A DNA stretch of 64,000 nt from Acinetobacter sp. TR3. Lineage in GTDB: Bacteria; Pseudomonadota; Gammaproteobacteria; Pseudomonadales; Moraxellaceae. Position numbers and translations under genes: made by a program. The notes under the pieces were generated by a model. It saw only the letters and a program-made list of their open reading frames with translations. It had not been told where the DNA came from and searched no databases. The DNA lies in contig NZ_CP114264.1 of assembly GCF_027105055.1 (NCBI RefSeq), positions 2,108,001 through 2,172,000 on the forward strand, read 5' to 3'. Positions 1-9,178 of this stretch are shown here, piece after piece. The stretch's first letter is position 1, and the number at the start of each line of letters is the position of its first letter.

Positions 1-155
1 TTGCAGTATTAACAATCGACGTTTGGGAACATGCTTACTACATCGACTTCCGTAACTTACGTCCAAAATACATCGCAACTTTCCTAGAAAGCCTAGTGAA
101 CTGGGACTATGCAAATGCAAAACTTGCTGGTCAACCAGCAGGTGTTGAGAAATAA
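1..155 (+). CDS. sodB: superoxide dismutase [Fe/Mn], C-terminal end (5' part outside window)
   Basis: The last 50 residues of an iron/manganese superoxide dismutase, which converts superoxide to peroxide and oxygen in the cytoplasm. The reading frame starts at base 3 and stops with TAA at 153-155. The segment carries the family signature DVWEHAYY, whose Asp and His are metal ligands, followed by the typical FRNLRPKYI helix and a short C-terminal tail. The metal type (Fe or Mn) cannot be told from this end; Fe (SodB) is the usual assignment for this tail. A strong terminator follows directly. Confidence 0.85.
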   Translation, partial: AVLTIDVWEHAYYIDFRNLRPKYIATFLESLVNWDYANAKLAGQPAGVEK

Positions 156-171
156 TTTTTATTTCTTGAAT

Positions 172-200
172 AAAAACTGCCCACTTCGGGCAGTTTTTTT
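172..200 (+). terminator. Rho-independent terminator after sodB
   Basis: Seven-base-pair stem ACTGCCC/GGGCAGT with a five-base loop, preceded by an A run and followed by seven T. It lies 20 bases after the sodB stop codon. Confidence 0.9.
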
Positions 201-301
201 ATAATTAAAAATTAAAAAGCATATTTATCAAGCAAACGATTCATTTTATTTATTATTCTTATTGACGCATCTGAAATTCACCCCTAAAATGCGCATCAGA
301 T

Positions 302-377
302 TCTCCAATAGCTCAGTCGGTAGAGCGACGGACTGTTAATCCGCAGGTCCCTGGTTCGAGCCCAGGTTGGAGAGCCA
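302..377 (+). tRNA. tRNA-Asn (GTT), copy 1
   Basis: A 76-base cloverleaf with encoded CCA. Acceptor arms TCTCCAA (302-308) and TTGGAGA (367-373) pair fully. Anticodon GTT is at 335-337. The T arm is CCTGG-TTCGAGC-CCAGG. It is the first of three copies at an exact 85-base period. Confidence 0.97.
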
Positions 378-386
378 ATCTACTAT

Positions 387-462
387 TCTTCCATAGCTCA
401 GTCGGTAGAGCGACGGACTGTTAATCCGCAGGTCCCTGGTTCGAGCCCAGGTTGGAGAGCCA
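387..462 (+). tRNA. tRNA-Asn (GTT), copy 2, mosaic acceptor stem
   Basis: Identical to copy 1 in D, anticodon, variable and T arms. Its 5' acceptor arm is TCTTCCA (as in copy 3), while its 3' arm is TTGGAGA (as in copy 1). The stem therefore has one T-G wobble and one C-T mismatch (C at 392 against T at 453). It looks like a recombinant between flanking copies and may be charged or processed less well. Confidence 0.95.
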
Positions 463-471
463 ATCTACTAT

Positions 472-547
472 TCTTCCATAGCTCAGTCGGTAGAGCGACG
501 GACTGTTAATCCGCAGGTCCCTGGTTCGAGCCCAGGTGGAAGAGCCA
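472..547 (+). tRNA. tRNA-Asn (GTT), copy 3
   Basis: A 76-base cloverleaf with encoded CCA. Acceptor arms TCTTCCA (472-478) and TGGAAGA (537-543) pair fully, so the base pairs differ from copy 1 although the body is the same. The nine-base spacer ATCTACTAT before it is identical to the spacer between copies 1 and 2. Confidence 0.97.
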
Positions 548-555
548 AGATTCTA

Positions 556-585
556 AAAACCCATATCATTGATATGGGTTTTTTT
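556..585 (+). terminator. terminator of the tRNA-Asn operon
   Basis: Ten-base-pair stem AACCCATATC/GATATGGGTT with loop ATT, followed by five more T after the stem. It starts about ten bases after the last tRNA and closes the three-gene tRNA transcript. Confidence 0.9.
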
Positions 586-631
586 ATATTAAACACAATG
601 CATACCTTTAAAAATATATGGTCTTATCATA

Positions 632-1186
632 ATGCGTCTTATATCGCCAGAAACTGCACCAAAATTTCAACTTATAGATAGCCATGGCAGAGTAGTTCGA
701 CTAGACTCAGGTAAACGCACTTTACTTGCATTTTTTCGTGATACAAACTGTCCTTTTTGTAATTTTAGAATTTTCCAATTAACACAACATTATAAAAAAC
801 TTTCGGATGAAGGCTTAGAAATCATTGCATTTTTTTCATCAACACATGAAGAAGTCAATGAATTTGTAAGAAAACGCCCTCGCCCTTTTACGATCGTCGC
901 CGATCCTGAAAATATCGCCTATCAAGCTTATGGTATTGAACGATCAATGGCACGCTCTGCTTATAGCGTTTTTCGACATTTCGTCTCATGGGTTTTAGGC
1001 ATCAAAATAATTGGGGCTGAGGGTTTAAAAAAGAATCTACAAAATCCAAGTGATATTATGCCAGCAGATTTTTTAATTGATGAGCAAGGTTATATTATTG
1101 AAACATATTACGGTTCTGATGCTAGCGACCACATTCCATTTGAAAATATTTATAAATTTTTAAATGCTGATCAGAACCCTAAGTAG
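632..1186 (+). CDS. AhpC/TSA-family peroxiredoxin-like protein
   Basis: A 184-residue thioredoxin-fold protein of the AhpC/TSA superfamily. The start of the fold (residues 10-36) leads to FFRDTNCPFCNFR, giving a CxxC pair at Cys40 and Cys43 where peroxiredoxins and thioredoxin-like oxidoreductases have their active site. A second strand-helix region follows (IIAFFSSTHEEV), and then the family's ADFLIDEQGYI strand. There is no signal peptide, so it is probably cytoplasmic. No clear Shine-Dalgarno sequence precedes the ATG, and it is a lone gene between the tRNA terminator and the convergent miaE cluster. Whether it is a peroxidase or a disulfide reductase is not decided by the sequence. Confidence 0.75.
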   Translation: MRLISPETAPKFQLIDSHGRVVRLDSGKRTLLAFFRDTNCPFCNFRIFQLTQHYKKLSDEGLEIIAFFSSTHEEVNEFVRKRPRPFTIVADPENIAYQAYGIERSMARSAYSVFRHFVSWVLGIKIIGAEGLKKNLQNPSDIMPADFLIDEQGYIIETYYGSDASDHIPFENIYKFLNADQNPK

Positions 1187-1231
1187 TCTACAACACCTCG
1201 TGTTTAATTGATTTATGCAAAAATGGCGTGT

Positions 1232-1879
1232 TTAGCGACTAGGCACACCGCTATGGAAACGGAACGTATCATCTGGCGTTAAAATTAGATTCTTTTCCAC
1301 TGCACGAATATGCTCAATCCGTTGCTGGATCGTCTCTTCTGGATCTTTAAGTTTCGCCGTTTTTGCAACATCTAAAGCTAAAGCCAAATAGTCCTCAAAA
1401 TGACGAGATTCAGACTTAAGTAAGTAGCGGTAGTAACGCCCCAGCTCATCGTCTACAACAGGTGCCAGCGCATAGAAGCGCTCACATGAGCGTGCTTCGA
1501 CAAATGCGCCAATAATCATGACATCAATCAATGCTTCAGGCTCATAGGTACGGATTTCTTTACGCAATCCACCTGCATAGCGCCCTGCACTCAAACCCTT
1601 CCACTCTTGGCCACGTTTGTTCATGAATTCCAAAACCTGCTCATAATGCAGCATTTCTTCACGCACCAATTGCGCCAATTTCACTTGCAGATCTGTAAAA
1701 AAGCTATAGCGGAACATCAAATTCATGGCAGTACTTGCCGCTTTTTTCTCACAGTTAGCATGATCTTGCATTAATACATCAAGATTATTAACAGCTTCAT
1801 CCAACCATGCTTGAGGAGTACTACAACCCAAAAACTCGATTACAGGCTGCATCAACTCATCATAATTTACACTACTCAT
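1232..1879 (-). CDS. miaE: tRNA-(ms2io6A37) hydroxylase MiaE
   Basis: A 215-residue ferritin-like diiron monooxygenase that hydroxylates the isopentenyl group of ms2i6A at position 37 of tRNAs reading UNN codons. The two iron-binding helices show EEMLHYEQV and ESRHFEDY, with further carboxylates in the HANCEKKAA and FVEARSCERF helices. It is the last gene of the lepA-to-miaE minus-strand cluster and its ATG (1879) lies 4 bases after the pdxJ stop codon, so it is likely translated by coupling. A TTG one codon upstream is a less likely start. Confidence 0.92.
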   Translation of the reverse strand: MSSVNYDELMQPVIEFLGCSTPQAWLDEAVNNLDVLMQDHANCEKKAASTAMNLMFRYSFFTDLQVKLAQLVREEMLHYEQVLEFMNKRGQEWKGLSAGRYAGGLRKEIRTYEPEALIDVMIIGAFVEARSCERFYALAPVVDDELGRYYRYLLKSESRHFEDYLALALDVAKTAKLKDPEETIQQRIEHIRAVEKNLILTPDDTFRFHSGVPSR

Positions 1880-1883
1880 CAAC

Positions 1884-2612
1884 TTATCTCGCAGCAGCCT
1901 GAATCGCTGCTTTCATATCTGTTACTGCTTGAGCCAGACCAACGAATACACTATCAGCAATAATCGAATGACCAATGTTGAGTTCATAAATTTCTGGAAT
2001 TGCTGCAATTGCTGCCACATTATCCAAATTCAAACCATGCCCAGCATTGACAACCAAACCTTTAGCTGCTGCATATTCAGCACCTTTGATAATACGAGCT
2101 AATTCAGCTTGTTGCTGCTCATCTGTCTCGGCATCAGCATAAGCACCCGTATGGATTTCAATGGTGGGTGCACCACATGCGACAGCTGCGTCAATTTGTG
2201 CCAAATCTGCATCGATAAACAAAGACACATCACTGCCAATCGCTTTCAGTGCTTCAGTTGCCGCCTTCACTTTTTCAAAATGCCCAATCACATCCAATCC
2301 ACCTTCGGTGGTCACTTCTTGACGACGCTCAGGTACAAAGCAAACATGCTGAGGTTGAATCTCTTTGGCAAACGCAACCATTTCATCAGTTACCGCCAAT
2401 TCCAAATTCATACGTGTTTTTAATAATGGACGCATACGACGTACATCATCATCTTGTATATGACGGCGATCTTCACGCAAATGTAAAGTAATCCCCTCAG
2501 CACCAGCCTGTTCACACAACAAAGCAGCCTGAACTGGATCAGGGTAAGTTGTACCACGTGCTTGTCTTAATGTCGCAACATGATCAATGTTTACACCTAA
2601 GATTGCAGCCAT
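1884..2612 (-). CDS. pdxJ: pyridoxine 5'-phosphate synthase PdxJ
   Basis: A 242-residue TIM-barrel enzyme that condenses 1-deoxyxylulose 5-phosphate with 3-amino-2-oxopropyl phosphate to form pyridoxine 5'-phosphate, the ring-closing step of vitamin B6 synthesis. The N-terminal [14 protein letters not shown] motif, the [10 protein letters not shown] catalytic strand, the EIHTGAYA segment and the C-terminal [13 protein letters not shown] phosphate-binding loop are all present, and the length is normal. It sits between recO and miaE in the same orientation; the recO-pdxJ pairing is common in gammaproteobacteria. Confidence 0.95.
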   Translation of the reverse strand: MAAILGVNIDHVATLRQARGTTYPDPVQAALLCEQAGAEGITLHLREDRRHIQDDDVRRMRPLLKTRMNLELAVTDEMVAFAKEIQPQHVCFVPERRQEVTTEGGLDVIGHFEKVKAATEALKAIGSDVSLFIDADLAQIDAAVACGAPTIEIHTGAYADAETDEQQQAELARIIKGAEYAAAKGLVVNAGHGLNLDNVAAIAAIPEIYELNIGHSIIADSVFVGLAQAVTDMKAAIQAAAR

Positions 2613-2667
2613 AAAAAATATCCTATCGGTTTAGCCCTGAATCATTATTTTCAATACATCAGGAATA

Positions 2668-3375
2668 TCAAGTTTGTGTACTTTGAATCCAAAGTTGACG
2701 GCTTTTGAGCGGTCGATCACCCAACAAGGAGCTAATCATTTGACGGTATAGTTTACCCAATAATTGCAATTGTTCGTGAGAAAAATCCTGCCCATCTTCA
2801 TAACTTTGCATTGAAGCAATCAACATACCATCAAGTGTTGAACGCGAGGCTTGTGAAACTGGCAGAAAGCCATCATTGAGCTGAAATTGATAATGCTGGT
2901 TGACCTGAATGTCTTGTTGACTCGCATCTGTTGAGAAATCAATAGCGTAGCCAAGTTCCACCAATAATACATGCTCAAATTGACGCAAAATCTGCCGAAG
3001 AAATACAGCAGCTTGTTCGTGTGTCGCCAATTGCTGTAATAGCACTAAAATCAACTGATATTGTTCAAATGTTTGCGGCATCATCTCTTCTAAGGGACAT
3101 AGTCGCAATAGAATTTCATTTAAATAAAAACCGGCAAAAAATGCATCACCATGAAAAAATACAGGTTGATTCAGAATTTCCAGTTTTGTAAAGTTTTTTA
3201 GTTCAGATTTGCCTGTGGCTTGCAGACGAATAGGCTGATATTGCGGCGGTGGGGTCTGTCTTAGAATCCCATCCACCCGCCCATATTCTTGTGTAAATAA
3301 ATGCACAATATGGCTTTTTTCACGATATTTACGATGATGAATCAAATAACCATGTAGGACTTCATTGCGCATCAT
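2668..3375 (-). CDS. recO: DNA repair protein RecO
   Basis: A 235-residue RecFOR-pathway mediator that binds single-stranded DNA and helps RecA load at gaps. An N-terminal OB fold (about residues 5-80, HGYLIHHRKYREKSHIVHLFT then YGRVDGILR) is followed by the all-helical domain. The typical FEHVLLVELGY sequence appears near the middle. The start could be either of two adjacent ATG codons (3375 or 3372). Its neighbours era and rnc form the well-known rnc-era-recO arrangement, here interrupted by a small lipoprotein gene. Confidence 0.9.
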   Translation of the reverse strand: MMRNEVLHGYLIHHRKYREKSHIVHLFTQEYGRVDGILRQTPPPQYQPIRLQATGKSELKNFTKLEILNQPVFFHGDAFFAGFYLNEILLRLCPLEEMMPQTFEQYQLILVLLQQLATHEQAAVFLRQILRQFEHVLLVELGYAIDFSTDASQQDIQVNQHYQFQLNDGFLPVSQASRSTLDGMLIASMQSYEDGQDFSHEQLQLLGKLYRQMISSLLGDRPLKSRQLWIQSTQT

Positions 3376-3384
3376 AGTACGAGA

Positions 3385-3582
3385 CTAGTCCTTCTTTTTC
3401 TCATCCTTTTCTTCATCATCGCCATCGGGAATCACTGCGCCAACAACCGCAGCAGTTCCTTTAACAACACCTTTAGTGGTCTTATAAGCAACTTTAACAG
3501 GTACAGTCACAAGCTTGTGAATACAGCCTTGTAACATGAATACACATGTCACAATCGCGAATATACGAATTGTTGTTTTCAT
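3385..3582 (-). CDS. small lipoprotein (65 aa, NF038104-like)
   Basis: A short predicted lipoprotein. Residues 1-19 form a signal peptide ending in the lipobox LQGC, with Cys20 as the lipidation site. The mature part is a Val/Lys-rich stretch (KLVTVPVKVAYKTTKGVVKG) and a very charged tail of Asp, Glu and Lys. An SD-like AGG precedes the ATG. It resembles small lipoproteins found at this place in Acinetobacter; the function is unknown. It lies between era and recO and is presumably cotranscribed with them. Confidence 0.75.
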   Translation of the reverse strand: MKTTIRIFAIVTCVFMLQGCIHKLVTVPVKVAYKTTKGVVKGTAAVVGAVIPDGDDEEKDEKKKD

Positions 3583-3608
3583 ACCTGTTTCCGTTATCTT
3601 AAATGCGA

Positions 3609-4634
3609 TTAAATATCGCTATAACCCAAGCTTTTGAGTGCACGCTCATCATCAGACCAACCACCTTTGACTTTCACCCAAAGCGTTAGCATAATTTTTT
3701 GCTCAAACATTTTTTCCATGTCTGTACGTGCATCCATGCCAATGCTTTTCAACTTCGCACCCTTGTCGCCAATCACAATTGCTTTTTGCCCTTGGCGTTC
3801 TACAAAAATGGTCGCATCAATATATGTACATGGCGGCTTTAAACGACCTGTTTTTTCATTTACGGCTTCTTCTTCAGTTTTAAATGATTCAATTTGAACC
3901 GTTAAATCATATGGCAGTTCTTCACCTAACTGACGCATAATTTTCTCACGAATGATTTCACTCGCAAGGAAACGCTCAGAACGATCAGTAATCTGATCTA
4001 ATGAATACAAAGGTGGTTGATACGGCAGATATTTTTCAATCGTGTCACGTAAATGATCTAAATTCGCACCACGCAATGCTGAAACTGGAACAATTTCAGC
4101 AAAATTCATGAGCTTGGCACGCTCTCGAATCAGCGGTAAAGCTTCATTTTTATTTTCGAAAGTATCTAGCTTATTGATCACGAGGATCACAGGCATCTCT
4201 GCATTTTTAAGCTTTTCCAAAACCAATTCATCATTTTGAGTCCACTTTTGTGCATCAACCACAAATAAAACCAAGTTCACATCACGCAATGCAGAATGTG
4301 CGGCACGGTTCATCATCTTATTGATGGCACGTACTTCTTTCTTATGCATCCCAGGCGTATCTACAAATACCGCCTGTGATTTCTCACGTGAATCAATCCC
4401 CACGATCTTATGACGTGTGGTTTGTGGTTTACGTGAAGTAATCGATAGTTTTTGACCTAGGATATGATTCATCAAAGTTGACTTACCCACGTTTGGGCGA
4501 CCAACAATTGCAACAAAACCGCTTTTAAAATCTGAAGGAATTGTTGTTCCTTGAGAACTAAAAAATTGATCAATTAGATTATTGCCATCTTGCTGTTCAG
4601 TTGCTTCTGGCTTATTTTCTTCTGAATGAGACAT
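3609..4634 (-). CDS. era: GTPase Era
   Basis: A 341-residue essential GTPase that binds the 3' end of 16S rRNA and checks 30S subunit maturation. An unusual N-terminal extension of about 38 polar residues precedes the G domain (G1 GRPNVGKS at 45-52, G3 DTPG, G4 NKLD, G5 SALRG). The C-terminal KH domain has the expected [11 protein letters not shown] loop. The ATG overlaps the region just after the rnc stop, and rnc-era coupling is typical. The extension makes it about 40 residues longer than E. coli Era. Confidence 0.96.
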   Translation of the reverse strand: MSHSEENKPEATEQQDGNNLIDQFFSSQGTTIPSDFKSGFVAIVGRPNVGKSTLMNHILGQKLSITSRKPQTTRHKIVGIDSREKSQAVFVDTPGMHKKEVRAINKMMNRAAHSALRDVNLVLFVVDAQKWTQNDELVLEKLKNAEMPVILVINKLDTFENKNEALPLIRERAKLMNFAEIVPVSALRGANLDHLRDTIEKYLPYQPPLYSLDQITDRSERFLASEIIREKIMRQLGEELPYDLTVQIESFKTEEEAVNEKTGRLKPPCTYIDATIFVERQGQKAIVIGDKGAKLKSIGMDARTDMEKMFEQKIMLTLWVKVKGGWSDDERALKSLGYSDI

Positions 4635-4638
4635 CAGG

Positions 4639-5334
4639 TTATTGCTCCAATAATTTTAAAATCTCTGCCGCTGCCGTTTGTTCGGCAAAACGACGACTTG
4701 AGCCCTCGCCTATAATTTTTGGCAATCCCGCTACATCACATTCCACTTTGAAATGTTGATTAGGGGCATCACCCTGAATATCTACAACCTCGTAAACTGG
4801 GAGAGGTTTTTTACGTGCTTGTAAATACTCTTGCAAACGTGATTTAGGGTCTTTCAGTTGATCTGTCGGTTCGATATGATCAAGATATGGCTCATACCAT
4901 TTTAACACAATGCGTTCGAGCAAGTTGAGATCATTACTGTCTAAATAAATAGCACCAATAATGGCTTCAACCGTATCAGCCAAAATCGATTCACGGTGAT
5001 GTCCACCTGATTTTAACTCGCCAGTGCTTAAAATTAATGACCGACTGAGTTGCAAATCATTTGCGATTTTTCCTAATGCTTCCTGTCGAACCAAAGTCGC
5101 ACGCATTCGCGTTAAACGACCTTCATTTTCCAACGGATAGGTATTGTACAAATAATTTGCAACGATCATTCCTAATAATGCATCGCCTAGAAATTCTAGG
5201 CGTTCATAATTATGTTTATGGCTGACCGAGCGATGGGTCAAAGCCAGTTTTAACAATTCAAACTGTTTAAACTGGTAACCTATTCGACCTTGCAGCCGTG
5301 TATCATTGAGTTTGGTTTGCAGATTTTTGGTCAA
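4639..5334 (-). CDS. rnc: ribonuclease III
   Basis: Double-strand-specific endoribonuclease that processes rRNA precursors and regulatory RNAs. The catalytic domain has the signature [12 protein letters not shown] and the second acidic site [14 protein letters not shown]; the C-terminal double-stranded RNA-binding domain starts near [11 protein letters not shown]. No ATG is available at the N terminus: the candidates are TTG codons at 5334 (chosen; AGAAG lies upstream) and 5346. Either way the start lies inside the end of the DUF4845 gene, which implies translational coupling. Length about 231 residues, normal for the family. Confidence 0.92.
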   Translation of the reverse strand: MTKNLQTKLNDTRLQGRIGYQFKQFELLKLALTHRSVSHKHNYERLEFLGDALLGMIVANYLYNTYPLENEGRLTRMRATLVRQEALGKIANDLQLSRSLILSTGELKSGGHHRESILADTVEAIIGAIYLDSNDLNLLERIVLKWYEPYLDHIEPTDQLKDPKSRLQEYLQARKKPLPVYEVVDIQGDAPNQHFKVECDVAGLPKIIGEGSSRRFAEQTAAAEILKLLEQ

Positions 5335-5680
5335 AAGTCTTCTCAAAATTCATCACTAAACTAATATTCAGCATGAAAGGCTTCCGCACTTCATACTTTT
5401 TCATTACAACTAAATCATCTTTATAAGTAACTTCAGCAATATCCTTGAAATGTATATCACGAATATTATTCATCTCTAAACGTTGATCCATCTGAGTATA
5501 AAATTTACTTGGTGTAATATTTCCAGGACTTTCTTTCAACAAAGCTATTATCTGATTATCAATAATTTTGTCATCCCAATAGGCAGGCCAAATTGCAATG
5601 ACTGCTTTAACGGTAATAGCAAAAAAAATCACTCCGAATAATATCGCGATATAGGATGCCCCTTGTTGAGATTTACGCAT
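5303..5680 (-). CDS. DUF4845-domain membrane protein
   Basis: A 125-residue protein with a single N-terminal membrane segment (residues 9-30, YIAILFGVIFFAITVKAVIAIW) preceded by the pilin-like start MRKSQQGAS. The rest is a short periplasmic or cytoplasmic domain of the DUF4845 type, which is regularly found between lepB and rnc. The function is unknown. Its last codons overlap the start of rnc by more than 30 bases. Confidence 0.85.
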   Translation of the reverse strand: MRKSQQGASYIAILFGVIFFAITVKAVIAIWPAYWDDKIIDNQIIALLKESPGNITPSKFYTQMDQRLEMNNIRDIHFKDIAEVTYKDDLVVMKKYEVRKPFMLNISLVMNFEKTFDQKSANQTQ

Positions 5681-5705
5681 CTTTATACTTCCTATGTATT
5701 TTTAT

Positions 5706-6569
5706 TTAGTTAATCTTACCATTACGATTGAAACTTGGCAGGTTAAAACCAGGTTCTTTATGCATCCAAACATAAAAAGCACGACCTGTTAAATTTGCTT
5801 CAGGGACAAATCCCCAAAAACGACTGTCCGCACTTTGATCTCGATTATCACCCATTGCAAAATACTGTCCTTTTGGCACAGTTACTTCCCAATCCTGCCC
5901 ATTACTTTGAATAAAAACATTATTTTCTTTGGCAACAAATGGAACGAGTGCATCAGCTCCACGTAACTTTGCAAATTGAAATTGTTCTGCTAAAGGATTA
6001 CGACCATCTAAATAACGAATTAAATGCTGGTGTTCACCTAATGTTTCTTTAAAGTAATAAACTGTAGGAGTTTCTAATTGATCTTTATCACGTTTAAATT
6101 CAGTTGCTACTTTAGCAATTTGCTTTCCGTTAATAATTAATTGACCAGCCTTAAACTGAATGTGATCGCCTGGCAAACCCACTACGCGCTTAATATAGCT
6201 AATGGTTGGTTGGGGTGGATAACGAAATACGATGACTTCACCACGTTTTGGCTCACCTACATCAATTACTTTTGCATTTACAATCGGTAAGCGCACACCA
6301 TAATCAAATTTATTTACTAAAATAAAATCACCTGTTTCCAAGGTGGGCACCATAGAATCAGATGGAATATTAAATGGTTCATATAAGAAAGAACGAAGGA
6401 TTAAGACTACTGCTAACACGGGCCAAAAATCATATGCCCACGTTATAACAAAATTTTCCTGATCACGCCCTTTATTTGCACGTTGTTTTAGTACAAATTT
6501 ATCGAGTAGCCACACTAAAAAAAAAATCAGTGTAACTGGTACCAGAATCAAATTAAAATCAAAATCCAC
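5706..6569 (-). CDS. lepB: signal peptidase I
   Basis: A 287-residue inner-membrane serine protease that removes signal peptides from exported proteins. There are two N-terminal membrane segments (about residues 4-22 and 48-62), then the catalytic Ser72 in NIPSDSMVPTLE and the general-base Lys127 in YIKRVVGLPGDH. Box E (GDNRDQSADSRFWG) lies near the C terminus. It follows lepA, the usual partner, separated by 69 bases that hold two overlapping inverted repeats. Confidence 0.96.
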   Translation of the reverse strand: MDFDFNLILVPVTLIFFLVWLLDKFVLKQRANKGRDQENFVITWAYDFWPVLAVVLILRSFLYEPFNIPSDSMVPTLETGDFILVNKFDYGVRLPIVNAKVIDVGEPKRGEVIVFRYPPQPTISYIKRVVGLPGDHIQFKAGQLIINGKQIAKVATEFKRDKDQLETPTVYYFKETLGEHQHLIRYLDGRNPLAEQFQFAKLRGADALVPFVAKENNVFIQSNGQDWEVTVPKGQYFAMGDNRDQSADSRFWGFVPEANLTGRAFYVWMHKEPGFNLPSFNRNGKIN

Positions 6570-6585
6570 ACGCCCTCTCCCGCAG

Positions 6586-6628
6586 CCTAGCTGCTCGTTT
6601 TGCAGCTAGGTAAATTTATTTACCTAGC
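6586..6628 (-). promoter_or_regulatory. two overlapping hairpins in the lepA-lepB leader
   Basis: Read on the minus strand, the first hairpin pairs GCTAGGTAAA with TTTACCTAGC (6628-6605) and the second pairs CCTAGCTGC with GCAGCTAGG (6610-6586). They share the six bases at 6605-6610, so both cannot be fully formed at once. No T run follows either. Possibly an mRNA processing or attenuation element controlling lepB relative to lepA; this is inference. Confidence 0.5.
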
Positions 6629-6638
6629 CTCTCTCTTT

Positions 6639-8456
6639 TTATCTATCCACTTTCAATACAGCTAAGAACGCTTCCTGAGGAATTTCAACACTTCCTACTT
6701 GTTTCATACGTTTCTTACCTTCTTTTTGTTTCGCAAGAAGTTTCTTCTTACGCGAAACGTCACCACCATAACATTTTGCCAATACGTTCTTACGCATGGC
6801 TTTTACGGTAGAGCGTGCAATAATTTGTGCACCAATTGCTGCTTGAATTGCAACATCATACATTTGGCGTGGAATCAAATCTTTCATCTTCTCAACCAAC
6901 GCAATACCACGATGACGCGCATCTTGACGGTGACAAATCATAGCTAAGGCATCGACCTTTTCACTATTAATTAACACGTCAACCTTAACTAATGATGAAC
7001 TCTCAAAACGTACGAAGTTGTAATCTAAAGATGCAAAACCACGTGAACAAGATTTCAACTTATCAAAGAAATCCATGACCACTTCTGCCATAGGAATTTC
7101 AAAAGTGATTGAAACTTGATTACCCAAAAATTTCATATCTTTTTGAACACCACGACGTTCAATACACAAGGTCATGACATTACCTAAATATTCTTGTGGC
7201 ACAAGAATATGACACTCTGCGATCGGTTCACGTAAATCTTCAACTGTTGAACCATCTGGCATTTTCGACGGGCTGTCGATATAAATGATGTCACCTTTTT
7301 TGGTGAGCGCTTCATAGATTACTGTCGGTGCAGAGCTAATCAAATCAAGATCATACTCACGCTCTAAACGCTCTTGTACGATTTCCATATGTAGCATGCC
7401 CAAGAATCCACAACGGAAACCGAAGCCTAAAGCATCTGAACTTTCTGGTTCAAAGAATAATGCTGAATCGTTAATTTGTAATTTTTGTAGTGCTTCACGG
7501 AATGGTTCGAAGTCACTTGAATCAATTGGGAAAAGACCCGCATAGACCTGTGGTTTAACCTTTTTAAAACCTGGTAAAATAGCAACATCTGGTGTGTTTG
7601 ACAAAGTAATCGTGTCACCTACAGGCGCACCAAAAATATCTTTAATCCCAGCAATAACGAAGCCAACTTCACCAGCTTCCAAAATATCGGTTTCAGTATG
7701 TTTAGGGTTGAATACACCCACAGACGTTACAGGATGAGCTTGCCCTGTAGACTTCACCAACATTTTATCGCCCTTACGGATACGACCTTGCTTGATACGC
7801 ACGAGAGAAACAACGCCAAGGTAATTATCAAACCATGAATCGATAATTAACGCTTGTAATGGCGCATCACGATCACCTTCTGGTGCAGGAATGACATCGA
7901 CTAAACGCTCTAATACACCTTCAACACCTAAACCTGTTTTCGCTGAACACGTCGGTGCATCTGTTGCTTCAATCCCGATAATTTCTTCAATTTCGTGAAT
8001 GACACGCTCAGGTTCAGCTTGAGGTAAATCAATCTTATTTAAGATCGGTAAAACTTCTAGACCTTGCTCGATCGCCGTATAGCAGTTCGCTACAGATTGT
8101 GCTTCAACACCTTGCGCGGCATCGACGACTAAAAGCGCACCTTCACATGCCGCCAAAGAACGTGACACTTCATAAGAAAAGTCGACGTGCCCTGGAGTAT
8201 CAATAAAGTTTAATTGATACTCTTGACCATTTGGATGCGTGTAATACAAAGTAACGGATGCCGCTTTAATGGTAATCCCTCGCTCACGCTCAATCTCCAT
8301 AGAGTCTAATACTTGAGCTTGCATCTCACGATCTTGTAAGCCACCGCACATTTGAATAAATCGATCTGCCAAGGTTGATTTACCATGGTCAATGTGAGCA
8401 ATAATCGAGAAATTACGTATATTTTTGATATCTACGGATTTTTTAGCTTGCGCCAT
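6639..8456 (-). CDS. lepA: elongation factor 4 (LepA)
   Basis: A 605-residue translational GTPase that acts on ribosomes during initiation and stalled elongation. The G domain has AHIDHGKST (residues 20-28), the switch II motif DTPGHVDF and NKIDLP. The EF-G-like domains II, III and V follow, and the LepA-specific C-terminal domain ends in the basic [21 protein letters not shown] stretch. Length and architecture match the family. It is the first gene of the minus-strand cluster; its promoter should lie in 8457-8613. Confidence 0.97.
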   Translation of the reverse strand: MAQAKKSVDIKNIRNFSIIAHIDHGKSTLADRFIQMCGGLQDREMQAQVLDSMEIERERGITIKAASVTLYYTHPNGQEYQLNFIDTPGHVDFSYEVSRSLAACEGALLVVDAAQGVEAQSVANCYTAIEQGLEVLPILNKIDLPQAEPERVIHEIEEIIGIEATDAPTCSAKTGLGVEGVLERLVDVIPAPEGDRDAPLQALIIDSWFDNYLGVVSLVRIKQGRIRKGDKMLVKSTGQAHPVTSVGVFNPKHTETDILEAGEVGFVIAGIKDIFGAPVGDTITLSNTPDVAILPGFKKVKPQVYAGLFPIDSSDFEPFREALQKLQINDSALFFEPESSDALGFGFRCGFLGMLHMEIVQERLEREYDLDLISSAPTVIYEALTKKGDIIYIDSPSKMPDGSTVEDLREPIAECHILVPQEYLGNVMTLCIERRGVQKDMKFLGNQVSITFEIPMAEVVMDFFDKLKSCSRGFASLDYNFVRFESSSLVKVDVLINSEKVDALAMICHRQDARHRGIALVEKMKDLIPRQMYDVAIQAAIGAQIIARSTVKAMRKNVLAKCYGGDVSRKKKLLAKQKEGKKRMKQVGSVEIPQEAFLAVLKVDR

Positions 8457-8613
8457 GGGTTACCTTAACAAAATAGAATGCTCGAAACTTATGACAAGTC
8501 ATGAGCCAAAGCGGTTTAACAAAATTGTTGGGGATTATAGCAGAACAGCATTTCAAAGTATTCAAAATAATTACCCCATCAAAGCCTCTAGATGGTGATT
8601 TCAGCCCTTCGAT

Positions 8614-9063
8614 TTACTCATATAAAGTTGAAAAATTCATCGGATTTAGATCCGATCCAATCGGTTGGTAGGCATGAGTAAAACTCGGTGACATACGCTT
8701 TGGACGACCTGTTGTAATTTCAATACACGCCCATTTGGTATTGCCTACGAATAAAATACTTTGATCCTTTGGGCGGTAAAATGCGTACTGACGAAAGGAA
8801 TAGAGCGCATTAATATCATCTAACCATGTCCGCAAGATAACTTCTTCACCTTCAAGTGCTGCTTTCCGATACTGAACATGATGCTCTACCGCCACCATTG
8901 CATGTTTGAGTTCTAAATATTGAGCTAGACCTAAACCTAATCTTTCGATATGGGCTGCTGCGACATCTTGCATCCACTGAATATACATGACGTTATTGAC
9001 ATGACCTAAAACATCAATATGTTCAGGTTGTACAGTTATTCTCAAATCAAAAATAGTACTCAT
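8614..9063 (-). CDS. acyl-CoA thioesterase, 4HBT hotdog family
   Basis: A 149-residue single hotdog-fold thioesterase, cytoplasmic. The N-terminal sequence HIDVLGHVNNVMYIQWMQD is the 4-hydroxybenzoyl-CoA thioesterase-like active-site region; the RTWLDDINALYSFRQYAF strand fits the second half of the fold. It probably hydrolyses acyl-CoA esters; the substrate is unknown. It stands alone between lepA and the htrA-like gene. Confidence 0.8.
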   Translation of the reverse strand: MSTIFDLRITVQPEHIDVLGHVNNVMYIQWMQDVAAAHIERLGLGLAQYLELKHAMVAVEHHVQYRKAALEGEEVILRTWLDDINALYSFRQYAFYRPKDQSILFVGNTKWACIEITTGRPKRMSPSFTHAYQPIGSDLNPMNFSTLYE

Positions 9064-9131
9064 AAACCTACTTATTTCGTCAATCCAAGCTCAGTCGCAT
9101 ACACTAATCTAAACACTTATACATTACAAAA

Positions 9132-9160
9132 TAAAAACCACCCTATTTCAGGGTGGTTTT
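9132..9160 (-). terminator. terminator of the htrA-like gene
   Basis: Eleven-base-pair perfect stem AAAACCACCCT/AGGGTGGTTTT with a five-base loop. On the minus strand it lies about 20 bases after the protease stop codon and is followed by a T-rich run. Confidence 0.85.
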
Positions 9161-9178
9161 AAAAAAACTAACAATAAC

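Noticed and set aside
302-547. 85-base tandem repeat as a mobile or CRISPR-like array
   Set aside because: Each unit is a complete tRNA-Asn gene plus a nine-base spacer.
2109-2491. Plus-strand frames within pdxJ
   Set aside because: Lie opposite a well-supported gene with full family motifs, no start signals.
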